This document shows, one piece after another, positions 32,540-43,429 of a DNA stretch of 64,000 bases. The number at the start of each line of letters is the position of its first letter. Position 1 is the stretch's first letter. The translations under genes and the position numbers were made by a program. The notes under the pieces are model-generated. The model was not told the DNA's origin. It saw only the letters and a program-made list of their open reading frames with translations, and did not search any database. Source of the stretch: Euglena gracilis (taxonomy: Eukaryota > Euglenida > Euglenophyceae > Euglenales); assembly GCA_039621445.1 (NCBI GenBank), contig CP154954.1:69816670-69880669 (forward strand), written 5' to 3'.

Positions 32540-34263
32540 GTGTTAAGCAATGGTATGGTCCTGGCAGGTGGCAAAACACGTCACAACGTTCAAGCTCAGG
32601 GCATCCGAGGGGGGGGGGGGGCAATTATTCGGATTTTTGTGTAAAATCCACGGGGGGCTAATTTTGAGGGCATTTCTGAATTGTTTCCACCCCCCCCCAA
32701 ATAATGCCCCCCCCCCCGAGATTTAACCGAGTGTCCGAGTAATGGCCCCGTGGGGCTGTTATTTGGGGGTAAGTGAATCCATGGTTAGGAGCCCAGCAGT
32801 CCTTGCTCTGCGAGCAGATCCAGAAGCCGGCCCATCCAGGGGGCCACGGGGGAGGCCTCAGCCGGGGCCCCAGCCATGCCAATTCCTTACCCCGCCCCCA
32901 GGTCACTGCAATCCGGGTGGCATTTTGGTGGTGTGGCCGGGAATCGCCGAGATTTGGCAGTTTTGAACACTCAAGTGATTTTTACTTTTTAAAAAACCCA
33001 CCTTTTTTCTGACCTCAAGGGGCGTTGGCCACCGATTAAGGGGGGGAGGGGCAGGAGCCAGTCAATCGCAATCAATCAATCAATCAAGAGCCAGTCAATC
33101 AATCAATGGGGGGGGGCTAAGCATTGGTATGACCCCAACCCACCGCAGCCCAATCGCGTCGCTGCCGGCGGGGAAGCCCTCGGGGAGGGTGACCCGTGGG
33201 GCAGGGGCAGGGACGGTGGTCGTCACAATCATAGATTCACTTCTTGACCCGGGGGGGGCACTTTTTCCCAGGCCCAAATCCACCCACCAACTGTCCTCCC
33301 CAACCCCCCCCCCCCGAGGGGGTGGGTGGATCTTTGAGAGTGGGTGGGTGGATTGGAGCCCCGGGAAAACCCCCCCGGGCCCCCCCCCCAGGGGTGTGGG
33401 GTGCACCATGGGTCAGGTTTTTTCCACCGAAATCGTTTCGGCATTTTTGGCCGATTTTGGCTGAATTTTGGGTGAGTGGGAGGGTGGGCCCGGGGGGGGG
33501 GGGGGGTGTGGGTGGGGGGAGGGGTAACACAGGGGTTAAGGGAATCTATGCTCACACCCCCGAGCAGACCAGACATCAATGGGAAATGAGACAAGTAAAT
33601 ACATCTGCCCTTACACAACGAACGTCTCTGTCTCAGATTGAATCGGATTGGCAAAATAATTTAGTATACTTTTGTTCCCTGCAACTGGGCTGAGGAAATG
33701 ATTGTTGGTGGAAAGCTAACATAGATGAGAAGTGACAGAGAATCAACCGCAAAGACACGTTGGCAGAACCAAATCTCACAATTGCCCTTCAGGGTCCCTG
33801 AAAGAAGGCATGGACTCGGGTGCGCAACGCAGGGTTCCCGTCGGTGGGCCGAACAAACACGGCGACAGGGTGGGACTGGCGGCAGCGAAAGGCACCCTTG
33901 ACCGACGGATTTTAGACAGTTGATAATGGGGATCAAACGCAGGCGACGGGGTCAAGTGCCTTGCACAAAGAACCAATTAAAAAAACTAACCTTTCTGGCA
34001 TTCCTTGTGGTCTGGGCTGGACGAAGCAATGAACTAGCTGAATGCACTTCAGGAAAAACAAAGAAATTTATTATATTTACCTGCCCCCCCCCTTGTCCAC
34101 CGGAGAGCATGGGTAAGCACCGGGAGGGGGGTGTTTAATTTGTCAAAATATGGGTAAGCACCAGAGGGGTGGTGCTCAGAGAAGGGGAAATGACTGCAAA
34201 AAAAAAATCCGGTGTTTCGCAACAAAAAAAAAATCCCTCACTTCACCACTTTTGATCTTTCAG
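32540..34263. other. No recognised gene; small G/C-rich inverted repeats
   Basis: A short inverted pair (GAGG-G-run-CAATTATT and AATAATG-C-run-GAG, about 32608-32721) resembles the ends of the miniature elements, without a clear duplication. A CAAT simple repeat lies at 33066-33105. Poly-C/G palindromes fill 33240-33520. The phrase ATGGGTAAGCACC with a downstream GGTGCTCA occurs twice at 34110-34180 and again, as ATGGGTAAGCATC, at 34390. Confidence 0.4.
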
Positions 34264-34393
34264 GCATTTGGATGCAACAATCAACGACATCTCACCATAT
34301 CAGCCTTCAGAAGCTTCTAAATTTTCGAAATTCTCGAATTCAAAAACACGCGCACAAAGAAAGCCTCCCGAGAAGATGATTTTAAAAAGATGG
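34264..34393 (+). CDS. Candidate internal exon, unknown protein
   Basis: TTTTGATCTTTCAG precedes the segment, and ATGG is followed by GTAAGCATC, giving good splice sites on both sides. The 130 nt are open in one frame (43 codons: HLDATINDISPYQPSEA...KMILKRW), with a Ser/Lys-rich middle. Joined in phase 0 to an acceptor at 34580 (AATTCTCCAG), the next 13 codons end in TGA at 34619, so a two-exon end of a gene is possible with a 187-nt intron. The donor lies in a phrase (ATGGGTAAGCA) repeated nearby, so it could be coincidental. Confidence 0.35.
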
Positions 34394-34796
34394 GTAAGCA
34401 TCAGTGGGGGGGGTGCTCAGACAGGGGGGGAATTAAGTGTATGTATGCTCCAGGCCGCACAGCCCCCTTATGGGGATAACACGGCAATGAAAGCGTGAAT
34501 GCCCTACATCGGACCAATGCCATTCATCAAAATAAAAATAAAAACACCCCTTACCCAATACACAATACCCAATTCTCCAGGCTGTTCAGGAAATCCAGTG
34601 GTGGGAGAAGTCCCTATGAGGACTGGTCAGCAAGCGCAGAGACAGAGGTGGTTTCCTGGAAGGAAAAGGTCAAAAATTTACGATCCCATCAAACAACACA
34701 AAAACTCTGTGAACAGCGACGTTTTCAAAAAGGAATGTGGCCAATCGCAAAAAAAAATTCCACATGTTCTCTAAAGCATTTTTCTTCAATGAAGTT

Positions 34797-35370
34797 TGCA
34801 TGCTGTGCCCGCCGAGAAGGGAGGAGACAGGTCCCAAGAGCAAGCACCTGCCCACTCCAGTGTCTGCACCCCCAGGGAGTCCGTAGAAGTGTGTGCTGGA
34901 GAGTTTACCTCCCCAGGCGAACTTGGCACCGTCAGCCAGCGTTGAATGGGGGGTGCGATGAATTCTCTTTAGCCGTTGCGTTATTCCAAACCCTGTTTCT
35001 GGTCTGGCTGGAAACGACCGCTAAATATTGCTACTGACCGGGGGGGGGGGTCGCTATTTTGGCCAAATATCGCTACTGACCGGGGGTGGTTGTTAGACAA
35101 GAGCGGGGTCAAAAACGCGAATGTCTGGAAAAAAAGATCACCTGGAAAAAGATCGCTGCTGACCGGGGGGGGTCGTTGGAAAAGGCCGGTCGTTGGACAA
35201 GGGGGGGGAGGTACCATCCCCCCCCGGATGCCTGAATTGCACATGGCATGCCAGGTCTGCCCTCACCTGCAAACCCTTGGCCCACAAAGTTTGCCTCCTG
35301 CCAGCCTGTCTTTGATTCGACCTCTGCCAAAAAAAAGCAAGCCAGGACCTTTTCGGCGGGCACAGCATGC
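34797..35370. repeat. Inverted repeat pair around TCGCTACTGACCGG repeats
   Basis: GCATGCTGTGCCCGCCGA at 34799-34816 pairs with its complement near 35350-35370, extended by an imperfect AGGTCC...CAAGC match. Between them TCGCTACTGACCGGGGGGG occurs three times (35030-35180). A second GGGCACAGCATG lies at 35391. This may be a small element, but the ends are not defined. Confidence 0.5.
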
Positions 35371-35675
35371 ATTGCTTGCAAACTTGGGCGGGCACAGCAT
35401 GGCATTTTTCAAATTTTGAATGAATGCCATTGAAAATGTCATTTTTGAATCATGTTCATGACATTTTTTGGACACATGCTCAAATTGAAAAAAATGCTTT
35501 CAACTTGAAAAAATTAACCACATAACGTAAACATTTATGGCCCCATCAGGCAGGAAAATTTCTCAGTAATACACAAAACCAGGCTAATTATGGGGTTGCC
35601 AGTCAAATGTTGTCAGTCATATACACGTGTGTGTGGTGCACCCATATATGTTTTGCATTTGTGTGTATGTATGCA

Positions 35676-35676
<1 letters not shown>

Positions 35677-35722
<46 letters not shown>
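35677..35722. repeat. (AC)n microsatellite
   Basis: About 23 perfect AC units. Confidence 0.98.
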
Positions 35723-35726
<4 letters not shown>

Positions 35727-36004
35727 CCTTGGGGAATCTCAAAAACACCTGAACTTTGAACAGAAATTCTGTAAATGGAAATGCTGTTTCACACCGCTTT
35801 CTGCCAGCCAATTCAACAGATCGGTACACTTGTTTTAACAACTCTGTCTCTTGCATAAACCGGATGACTGGGCGCCATTGTGCCATATGTGGGCCAACAA
35901 CAAACTAAGTTGAAAGGAGTTGGAACACACCAGAATTCAACAGACAACTCTCTGAGAAAGGTGTCACATTATTCCATTTGATTTTACAAATGAAATATAC
36001 CAAA

Positions 36005-37000
36005 TTGAATTACACCTAGCATCTGAAATGTTTGCCCACAACTGGCAAAAATATTTGCCCCAACCAGTCCAAATTTTTGCCCAGCGCCCTCAAAAAAAAT
36101 TGCCCAAAGGTAACAAAAAATTTTTGCACTGCGCCGCCAAAAATATTTGCACTTCCTCAAAAATTTTTTGCCTTCCATCATTTTATTTTTGCACAACAAA
36201 AAAAAGTGTTGCGTTGAACAAAGGGCAAAAGTGCACAACACCCGATCCAAATGCAAAAATTGTCGGAACAGAGGCAAATATTTTTGGGATAAAGTGCAAA
36301 TATTTTTGAGATACCCTCACCCCATGAACCGGCGCCTGGGACGGGACGCGAAGCCGGATCCCCAGACAAGGTTTCAAGTCATGCTTTGGCAGTTGAGTTG
36401 GCAGTCGTGCAGTCATGCGTTGGCAGTTGGTTAAAAGTGGGGGGCTAAATAGATTGGGCACTACACATTGTTTCTGTGGACGATGTTTTTCTTTAATACA
36501 CATAGCGTCTGAAATGTTTGCCCACGGCTGGCAAAAATATTGCCCCAACCAGTCGAAATTTTATTATTTTTGCACAATGAAAGCAAGTGTTGCACTGCAT
36601 ACCCCCCCATAAATGACACCCCCCCATAAGTGACACTACCCCCCCCCCGTCAGAAATGACACCCCCCATAAATGACACTACCCCCCCCCCGCCTTGTGCT
36701 TTGCACCTTGGACCGCCATATGCGTCACCCCCCCCATAAGTGACACCCCCCCCCCACAAGTGACACCCCCCCCCATAAGTGACACCCCCTGGGGGGTTTC
36801 AGGGTGTCAGGGGTGTCATTTATGGGGGGGGGGGTAATGGAAAAAAAACATACACGCCGATTGAAGTTTCAAAGGGCAAAAGTGCAAAACAGCCAATCCA
36901 AATGCAAAAATTTTCGGAATAGAGGCAAATGTTTTTGGGATAAAGTGCAAACATTTTGAGATAAAGTGCAAAAAAAAATTGACCGGAAGTGCAAAAAATA
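36005..37000. repeat. TTTGCCC/GGGCAAAA repeat, two copies, the second split by an insertion
   Basis: Copy 1 (36005-36320) and copy 2 (36498-36600 plus 36860-37000) share GTCTGAAATGTTTGCCCAC, CCAACCAGTC, AAAGGGCAAAAGTGCA, CAATCCAAATGCAAAAATT and GAGGCAAATGTTTTTGGGAT. Copy 2 is interrupted by the miniature element at 36602-36834. Confidence 0.8.
36602..36834. mobile_element. 233-bp miniature element, TA-flanked
   Basis: The ends are C7-ATAAATGACACCCC and the complement GGGGTGTCATTTATG-G11, with TA on both sides (36600-36601, 36835-36836). The interior repeats CATAAGTGACACCCCC five or more times. It interrupts copy 2 of the TTTGCCC repeat; the pre-insertion site in copy 1 is similar but differs by about 36 bp to the right. 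Confidence 0.85.
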
Positions 37001-37175
37001 CAGGTGTTAGGTGTACTTACAATGTTTTTTCTCAAAAATATAACAAACAGAACCCATGAAGTTTTGCACCAAAAATTTTTTGAATCCATATTTTCAATCA
37101 TTCTTGGGAACTTCTGGGTCAAAAACTTCCTTCCCCAAAAATGAAGTCACAAGACTTCTTTTTTTTTTCAATGTA

Positions 37176-37357
37176 ACGTGACCCCCCCTATATGCCCCCC
37201 CCCCTAATTGTCGGGCGGCGGCGGGGGTGACAATTAGGGGGGGCACCAGGGGACATGTGGGGTAAATTGAGTAACCCCCCCTCAATTGTCACCCCCCTTT
37301 TCGCTAGGGGGTCAAAAAGCTCCCTGGGGGGTGCCATATAGGGCGGGGGGGTTATGT
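37176..37357. mobile_element. 182-bp miniature element, TA-flanked, family member 2
   Basis: It starts ACGTGACCCCCCCTATATG and ends CATATAGGGCG-G-run-TTATGT, with TA at 37174-37175 and 37358-37359. The internal TGTGGGGTAAATTGAGTAAC is the complement of a segment in the 11826-12013 element. Confidence 0.85.
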
Positions 37358-38639
37358 TAGATGTTTTTTTTGACATTTTTTTTGTCAGCTTTTGAACGCA
37401 GTAGGATTTGCGGGATGTGTGGTTCAAAATGAGGTTTTTTTTAAATGAACTTTCCTTTTTTATTCTTTAAACTTGCTTTTTGGAAAGAAAGGTTTTTTAA
37501 AAAAGCCAAATTTGATGCTATAAGTTCGGGGTGGATTTAAGAAGGACGGTGGCAACACATTTGCACCCTAAAATTTTCACATTTCACACCGTATATTTTT
37601 GCATTTACGGTCAATTTTTTTTGCACTTTACCCTCACCCCCCTCAAAGAGTCCCCCCCCCTTTCAAAGTGGGCAATTTTTTTTGGCAAATTTTGGTTTAC
37701 CCCCCCTCAAAGTGGCTATTTCCCTTCGGCACCAAAGGCCCCCCCAAAGTGTCCCCCCTGCCAGAGTGCCATTTTGGGGTCCCACGCTGAGGCGTGAAGC
37801 AGGCGTCCAAGGGACCCAAAGTGTAGCTAACCCCTCCAAATTCTGTCCCCCGTCCCAAAATACAGTGCCTCCTGGACCCCTCACTTTGCCAGGGTTCCAA
37901 AAAATATTTGTCACCTTGCCACAAATCCCATCACTTTTGCCCTTGAGACCCAAAACTTTTGCCAACTGCAAAAAAAAATTCCATTGATGTGATCAGGAAA
38001 CGTTCAACAGAATCAAATTCATGAATACGACAAATAAATCTGGTCATCAACCCAAATGATAACAATTGAAATTTCACAGGAAGTTGCAGACAGCTTTCCA
38101 AAAGGAAATTTGTTTGATACCCTGCAAAAAAAAAACCTTCAACTGTGTTTGGGGAAAAAATGAGAGGTGCGGATGAATGCCCAAACAGTAAAAATCAACA
38201 GCAACGTAATGGTTGTGATTCACACGAGAGAGTTTGGGGTGCAGGTTGAGGGAAACGGTGAACACAACGCACAGCGTGTTTGGGAACGAGGGGTGAAGGC
38301 ACTTTTGGTCCATGCGCGAGGGTCATTCAACCTTCCACCATACCATGCGGAGGGAGTTTTTTCATTTTTTTCCCATTTCTCACAGGTCCACGATGAATGT
38401 CATGAGGACTGTTGAATGCAACATGAAACGACCAGATTGAATTATCGCTTTGGCCAAGATGTGCATTATTACTTCATCAGTGCCAGCCAATTGATGGTTC
38501 TGCAAGATTTCCGGTTTTAAGAGGACAATTTTGAGTTGAATTCAAGGTGGCAGTTTGTGGTAAGCTGAAGGACGTCAACGACCAGAATGGTTATTGACTG
38601 AAGTCATGTTACCTGGTTAAGTCATCACGTTTCAGTTGG
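37358..38639. other. No recognised gene; one partial copy of the 48.7-kb repeat unit
   Basis: 37630-37770 resembles the CTCAAAGTGGCCATTT / AAAGTGTCCCC unit of the array at 48690-49265. A plus-strand frame at 38167-38415 has TTCCCATTTCTCACAG before its last nine codons (VHDECHEDC), which might be a terminal exon. Support is weak. Confidence 0.35.
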
Positions 38640-39060
38640 TATGAAACTTGTTTTTGTGACTTGCCTTCTTTTTCTGCTGATCAACAAATGTCCTTGCCCA
38701 AAAAAACCAAAAGCTTCGTGCCACAAGTGCTTTGAACATTTTTGTCACTGGCAGTGGCAATTTTGGGCCATGAGTGGTGGCAAAACTGCACATCTGGCCC
38801 AAAACTGTCCACAACATTTGTGGCCCAGAACTGGCCATCACGTGGCCCAAAATTGGTCAACGCCTGTGGCCAAAAACAAAACTGGCCCCCACATGTGTGT
38901 CATCTGTGTCAAAAGTGGCCACCATCTGTGGCACGAAACTGGCCCCACAGGTGGTGGCCAGTTTTGGGCCACAGATACTGGACAGCTTTGGGCCACATGT
39001 CGTGGCCCGTTTGGGCCACAGGTGGTGGCCAGTTTTGGCCTCAACCAGGTCTGCGAAAAA
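38640..39060. repeat. TGGCCCAAAACTGGCCA repeats in head-to-head arrangement
   Basis: From about 38760 to 38945 the degenerate unit reads TGGCCCAAAACTGGCCA(N). From 38945 to 39045 it reads in the opposite sense, TGGCCAGTTTTGGGCCA. Spacing is 20-35 bp. The start at 38640 (GAAACTTGTTTTTGTGACTTG) matches the B/C junction of the segments at 42130, 43540 and 59683. Confidence 0.75.
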
Positions 39061-39479
39061 TGTATTGGGTGGTTATCAAACTGCAGACACTCGTCCTTCG
39101 CTTCCACGAGGAACCTTCAGTCTGGGCGTGGAGCAGGCGGTCGGAATTTTTTCTTGCTTATGCGGAAAACGTAAGAAAAAATTTTTAGGGGCAAGAGAAA
39201 ATTTTAGGAGAAATTCTCCGGGAAATTTCCGGCCGGAAATTTCCCGCCCAACCCTGAAGCGGGCAGCCCCAAAAGGAGCCGACCCGGAGCCCCGGCCGCG
39301 CAAGCGCATATAGCAATGGGCGTTTCAGCCCCTCGGGAAATTTCCCTATGTAATTTTCCATCAGGTCCCGGAAATTTTCCGTGGCAATTTCCATCCGGAA
39401 AAATAACCTGCTGCATCTTTCGTGGGAAAGAAAATGGAAAATGTTCTGCCCTCGTAAATGATTTGTCCTACCCGCCAGG
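39061..39479. other. No recognised gene
   Basis: Contains GGAAATTTCC-type motifs in both orientations between 39200 and 39400. No coding frame is convincing. Confidence 0.35.
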
Positions 39480-40201
39480 GGTTTTCTTAAGGACCCCGGG
39501 GGGGGGGTCCAGCCTCCGGCTGGCAAAAAGGCTGCTGGCTGGAAATGAGCTGTTGGCTGGACCCCCCCCCCGGGGAATAGGGGGGGAGGGGGGGTCCGGG
39601 GCCGGAGGGGGGTGGGCTGGGCTGGGTCGATGAAAAAAACATTTCTAGACCACTGTTGCCTTCTCCACGATAGATCAATGCTGGATTGGGACCGGAGGAA
39701 CAACCAACTTGCCAACTGACCGACTCGTACCGCACATTCTTGTGCACATATGCATATGCACATTGCAAGCAAGGCAAAAGCGCGAACAGCAGGGCGCAAA
39801 TTGTTGTTTGTGTGCTTGCCGTCCGTGCAGCCATCCGTCGCTGGTGCACCTGCGACTGCCGGTGCTGAGCAACAGCAGGCGGATGAGACGACAACACGCA
39901 CACACAGGTGTGTGTGCTAGACATTGAGGAAACGGAAGCTGTGGGGAGAAAAAAAATTCAGAGGTAGGTGAGCCGGGCAGCCCAGTTGGCTGGCCTACGG
40001 CCGGCTGGCCCAGCCTACGGCCGGCTGGCCCGGCCTTCGGCTGGCTGGCCCAGCCTCCGGCTGGGCTGGACCCAACTTTATTTCACTCGACCCCCGGGGG
40101 GGGGGGGACTCCCAGCCCAAATTTGGGCTGGTGGCTGGATTTGAGCTGCTGGCTGGCTGGACCCCCCCGGGGGGGATGGGGTGCCCTCCGGCTTAAGAAA
40201 A
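39480..40201. mobile_element. ~720-bp element with GGTTTTCTTAAG ends
   Basis: The left end GGTTTTCTTAAGGACCCCGG and right end CTTAAGAAAACC are inverted repeats of 12 bp, resembling the GGCTTTTGCTTAAGGACCCC end of the 20633 element. Subterminal GGCTGG and GCTGGCTGGA repeats flank C/G homopolymers at 39495-39600 and 40090-40175. I see no target duplication. The interior 39650-39950 has a frame of ordinary composition on the minus strand but no recognised domain. Confidence 0.55.
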
Positions 40202-40641
40202 CCGAAGGAGATTTGGTCCCGGAGAAACAGGCACCGTACGTCCTCGAAAAGTTGGGGCAAAGAACATCTTTTCACTGCAGTGGTGTTGGCCAAAAAAAAA
40301 CAACAACAATGAGAACAAACAAGAAGACGAACCAGAATATACGTGGTGTGACGATTTTGGCCACCACCTGTGGCCCAAAACTGGCCATGGCTTGTGGCCC
40401 AAACCTGGCCACGACAGGAGGCGTGCGGACGGACGGACGGACGGACGGATGGACGGACGGATGGCTAGAGTAAATTCCTTTCATCCGGACGGACGTCTGG
40501 ACAGGGTTCCAGCAGTGCATTTTGGTCTGGACGGACAGACGGCAAGGTTGGTCTCAAAATCGCGAAACGTCAAAGTTCGGTCATCCAAAGGAGAAAGGCT
40601 CGAAAATTTTTACATAGATCTTATTTTCGGTTTCACTCATC

Positions 40642-40712
40642 GGTCTTATAGTGTAGCGGTTGGCACATGAAAATCTACTTCCCAAGACCCCGGTTCGAAT
40701 CCGTGTAGGACC
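40642..40712 (+). tRNA. tRNA-like sequence (pseudo-tRNA)
   Basis: The acceptor strands GGTCTTA and TAGGACC pair fully with one wobble. The D stem GTGT/GCAC closes. The B box GGTTCGAATCC is perfect. The anticodon arm is poor (loop near ATCTACT), so this is probably a tRNA-derived part of the repeat unit rather than a functional gene. Confidence 0.45.
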
Positions 40713-40999
40713 TGTTCTTTCTTCGTCTTATCCATTAATTTAAGATCGCGGACACTTGGACACTTGGAGGCGTGCGGACGGACGGACGGACGGACGGACG
40801 GACGGATGGCTAGAGTAAATTCCTTTCATCTAAACGGACGGCTGGACAGGGTGAATTTTGGCTGGACGGACGGACGGCTAGGTTGGTCTCAAAATTGCGA
40901 AACGTCTCGGCTTTTACTACCGGGCCGGAACAGGGTTCGGTCAAGCAAGGAGAAAGGCTAAAAAATTTTGCATAGCTCTCGTTTTTGTTTTCACTCATT

Positions 41000-41070
41000 G
41001 CTCTCATAGTGTAGCGGTTGGCGCACGGGAGTGTGGTTCCCATGATCTCGGTTCGAATCCGGGTGAGACT
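41000..41070 (+). tRNA. tRNA-like sequence, His(GTG)-type anticodon
   Basis: It has the A-box region CATAGTGTAGCGGTTGGC, the T arm CTCGG-TTCGAAT-CCGGG, and an anticodon stem CGGGA/TCCCA with loop GTGTGGT, so the anticodon would read GTG. The acceptor pairs at about five of seven positions. The overall form resembles eukaryotic tRNA-His, but acceptor mismatches and the repeat context make function doubtful. Confidence 0.5.
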
Positions 41071-41249
41071 GACTTTTGTTCGTCATGTCCTTGATTTTTG
41101 AGTTCGCGGCCACTAAATTAGGATCGAAATTGATTCCACCAATGCCGACGAACTTTACCACAGTCCATGGCAGATGGAATTTCACAGGTGAAGGCGGACA
41201 GGCATTTGGAATTCAGATGGAGGCACAATCAAAATAGAGGTTTTTCTAT

Positions 41250-42360
41250 TTGAAATGATTGAATTCGAAGAAATGATAGTTGATTTCGTGCCAAGTTCCT
41301 GTTGATCGCTTCACAGTTGAAGGTATGTTCCCTGTTGTTGCTCCTGCTGTGTTCTTCTGTAGTGTCTGTAAACTGCCAAACTTTTTTTTAGGCGACGTGC
41401 ATGCATCTTCAGCATACTTTAGCATCATTTCATTTGTCTGTGGCATGTCTTCAAAATGTCTTTTTAAGACAGTGTTCCAACAAATCCTGTAAACGTTTTC
41501 TGGACATTTATATGACATCTTTCATGCTACATCTGGCACATTTCACTGTTCATCTTTTGGATGATGAATGGGAGCCACAGGGATTCAGTTCATGTTTGAG
41601 TGAATGATGCTCATTTGGTTCATTTTTCACAGGACATTGAGATTGGATTTGAATGGAAAGAAGTTTTGAGAATGGCCAAGTGTTTTGAGCACCTGAAACT
41701 GAAGTCAATCAAAGGTGTGCCTTTTTTTCATCTGAGAAGTAAGTTCAAGATGCTTGAAGGTTCCTTGGCAAGCAACGGTTCCACCTTAATTGGTTTGTGC
41801 GGCCTTGATTTTTCTGTTGTCCATGTTCTTGTGTGTTAGCTTTAGTTTTTGAAGCTTTTTTGATGAAATTTTCAAAAAAAATGATATTTTCAACTTAAAA
41901 TTGAACGTGCACAGGTTGAAATTTTTTGGGTTCCTCGACCTCAAAAACCCCATTCTCCCTTTTTAAAGGCTTAAAAACGAAAAAAAATACAGCTCTAGAT
42001 TTTTTTTGCCAAAAACGGACTTTTTCTTCAGCAGTTGTTTATGGTTTTTTTTTGTTTTGGGCCAGATGGTGCCAGATTTTGACCAGAAACGATTTGTCCT
42101 GAGATGCTCGTTTTCTCCCTGAAACTTGTTTTTTTTGTTTCTTGCATTCTTTTTTTCCTGCGCAACAAGTTCTCTTGCTCAACGAACTTGGTCCCCCTCC
42201 GGTGCACGCATTCATTCCTGATCCAGCTGTCACTGCGCACGGCCTGCGTGTTGTTTGGTCTGGATGGCCGGGCAGCTAGCGACAGTGGCTTTCATCTGGA
42301 CGGACGGCTGGACAGCCGGCACGTTGGCTGGCTAGGCTGGTCTGCCAGCCGGCTAGGTTG
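41250..42360. repeat. Composite segment A-B-C, inverted relative of 12845-14165
   Basis: Block A (41400-41930) is the near-identical reverse complement of 13500-14035. B (41940-42145) runs from AAACCCCATTCTCCC to GTTTCTTG. C (42150-42360) begins CATTCTTTTTTTCCTGCGCA and ends in GGACGG/GCCGGC-rich DNA. The B-C junction matches the copies at 43540-43600, 59683-59720 and 38640-38680, so this is the ancestral order. Confidence 0.85.
41633..41714 (+). other. Exon-like 82-nt segment, copy 2
   Basis: Identical to 13733-13814. TTTTTCACAG precedes and GTGTGC follows. The same frame continues upstream and downstream in this copy (to 41839), so splicing is not required for openness. Confidence 0.35.
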
Positions 42361-42456
42361 GAATTTCACGGATGAAGACGGACAGGCATTTTGAATTCAG
42401 ATGGAATCGCAATCCATTTTACTTTTGAAATGATTGAATTCAAAGGAATGATAGAG

Positions 42457-42899
42457 CAGGGCTGCATAGAGGTAGAGGTAGAGGTCAAAGGCCTCTACCT
42501 CTATGTCAACCACCTCTACCTCTACCTCTACCTCTACCTCTATGTCACCTCTATGTCTGAAAAATGTACCAAAATGGCCTCAAAAAGGGTCATAAAACCC
42601 CCCATCTGCTCGGATAATGGCAATTTTGCATGAAGACACATGCAAAACGGCAAGGGGATGAGAAACAATGTGTGGGTTGGTGATTTTGAAAGTTGTTGGC
42701 GCAGTTTTGTGACCACATTGAGCAATTCTGAAAACCTTTCATGTATTTCTCCTTTGCTTGCAAAAAAATCCTTTATTGAGTCATTTTCCTTTGGTTTTTG
42801 ACATAGAGGTGGCATAGAGGGATAGAGGAGGTTGGAAAACCTCTACCTCTACCTCTACCTCTACCTCTACCTCTATCCCTCTACCTCTATGCAGCCTTG
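42457..42899. mobile_element. 443-bp hAT-like element with (AGAGGT)n-type inverted ends
   Basis: Ends CAGGGCTGCATAGAGG and CCTCTATGCAGCCTTG, flanked by GATAGAG on both sides (42450-42456, 42900-42906). Behind the unique 14-16 bp, both ends consist of AGAGGT / ACCTCT hexanucleotide repeats, so the inverted repeats are largely simple sequence. The minus strand of the interior has a 91-codon frame (KGEIHERFSELLNVVTKLRQ) that may be captured sequence; no domain is recognised. Confidence 0.75.
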
Positions 42900-42944
42900 G
42901 ATAGAGAGCCTGGACAGATGAGGCGAAAGAAAGTGGAGGAGACA

Positions 42945-43140
42945 TTGGTGAAACTTGGATGTGTATTGTCAAGCTCCCCATGAAAAAGGTTTGCCAAACA
43001 ATTCTGTCAGTGAATGTTCATTTTTCTCTGCTGCAGTTGTTGGAATGACATGATGATGAGTCATTGGAAGGATTGATAATCTGGACCTGAGCATGTCCCT
43101 GCTAAACTGCACCATTTTGTTTTCGCTGCGGAGCCAACAT
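42945..43140. repeat. Inverted repeat of 44500-44690
   Basis: Shared landmarks are TTTGCCAAACAATTCTGT, GAATGTTCATTTTTCTCTGC and GACATGCTCAGGTCCAGATT (here as its complement). The copies differ by scattered substitutions. The segment between them (43140-44500) contains a B-C copy of the 41-kb composite (43430-44035). Confidence 0.8.
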
Positions 43141-43429
43141 GTGTATTTTCTGACTTTTTTCTTTCCGGAACAAAACGGACTTTGTCTGTCCGTTTTGTTT
43201 GCAACGAAATGGCGATCTGGTGCATTCTGATGTTGTTTTGGTGGCCAGTTTTTGGCTGGCCCAAAACTGGCCAGCACATCTCAGTTTTGGGCCAGGTGCT
43301 GGCCAGTTTTGGGCCAGATGTGGGTGGTGGCCAGTTTTTTCTTTTCCACTGTTAGTCTGGGAAAATAAATTTAAATGAAAAGTCTGTGGCTGTTGCATCA
43401 ATTGTTGGCATGCATGTTTGAATGCATTT

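Larger units (their letters stand above)
40424..41105. repeat. Two tandem ~340-bp units: GGAC array plus tRNA-like 3' part
   Basis: Units at 40424-40760 and 40768-41105 each begin GGAGGCGTGCGGACGG (or GAGGCGTGCGG) and an (ACGG)n run. They continue CTAGAGTAAATTCCTTTCAT, GGCTGGACAGGGT, GGTTGGTCTCAAAAT and AGGAGAAAGGCT, and end in a tRNA-like sequence and a short G(A/C)GTTCGCGG-type tail. A third copy at 63592-63740 lacks the tRNA part. The frames reading GRTDGRTD are artefacts. Confidence 0.85.

Noticed and set aside
31959-32644. Duplicated open frames (FVLFSFCLRCKWC) considered as a small gene family
   Set aside because: Substitutions between the copies are mostly non-synonymous, and the frames run into G-rich low-complexity sequence.
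33732-33923. 63-codon plus-strand frame ending LDRRILDS
   Set aside because: Composition is plausible, but there are no splice signals, no recognised domain and no second copy to test conservation.
40392-40961. Frames reading GRTDGRTDGRMARVNSF
   Set aside because: Products of the (ACGG)n array; the same peptides appear at each array copy.
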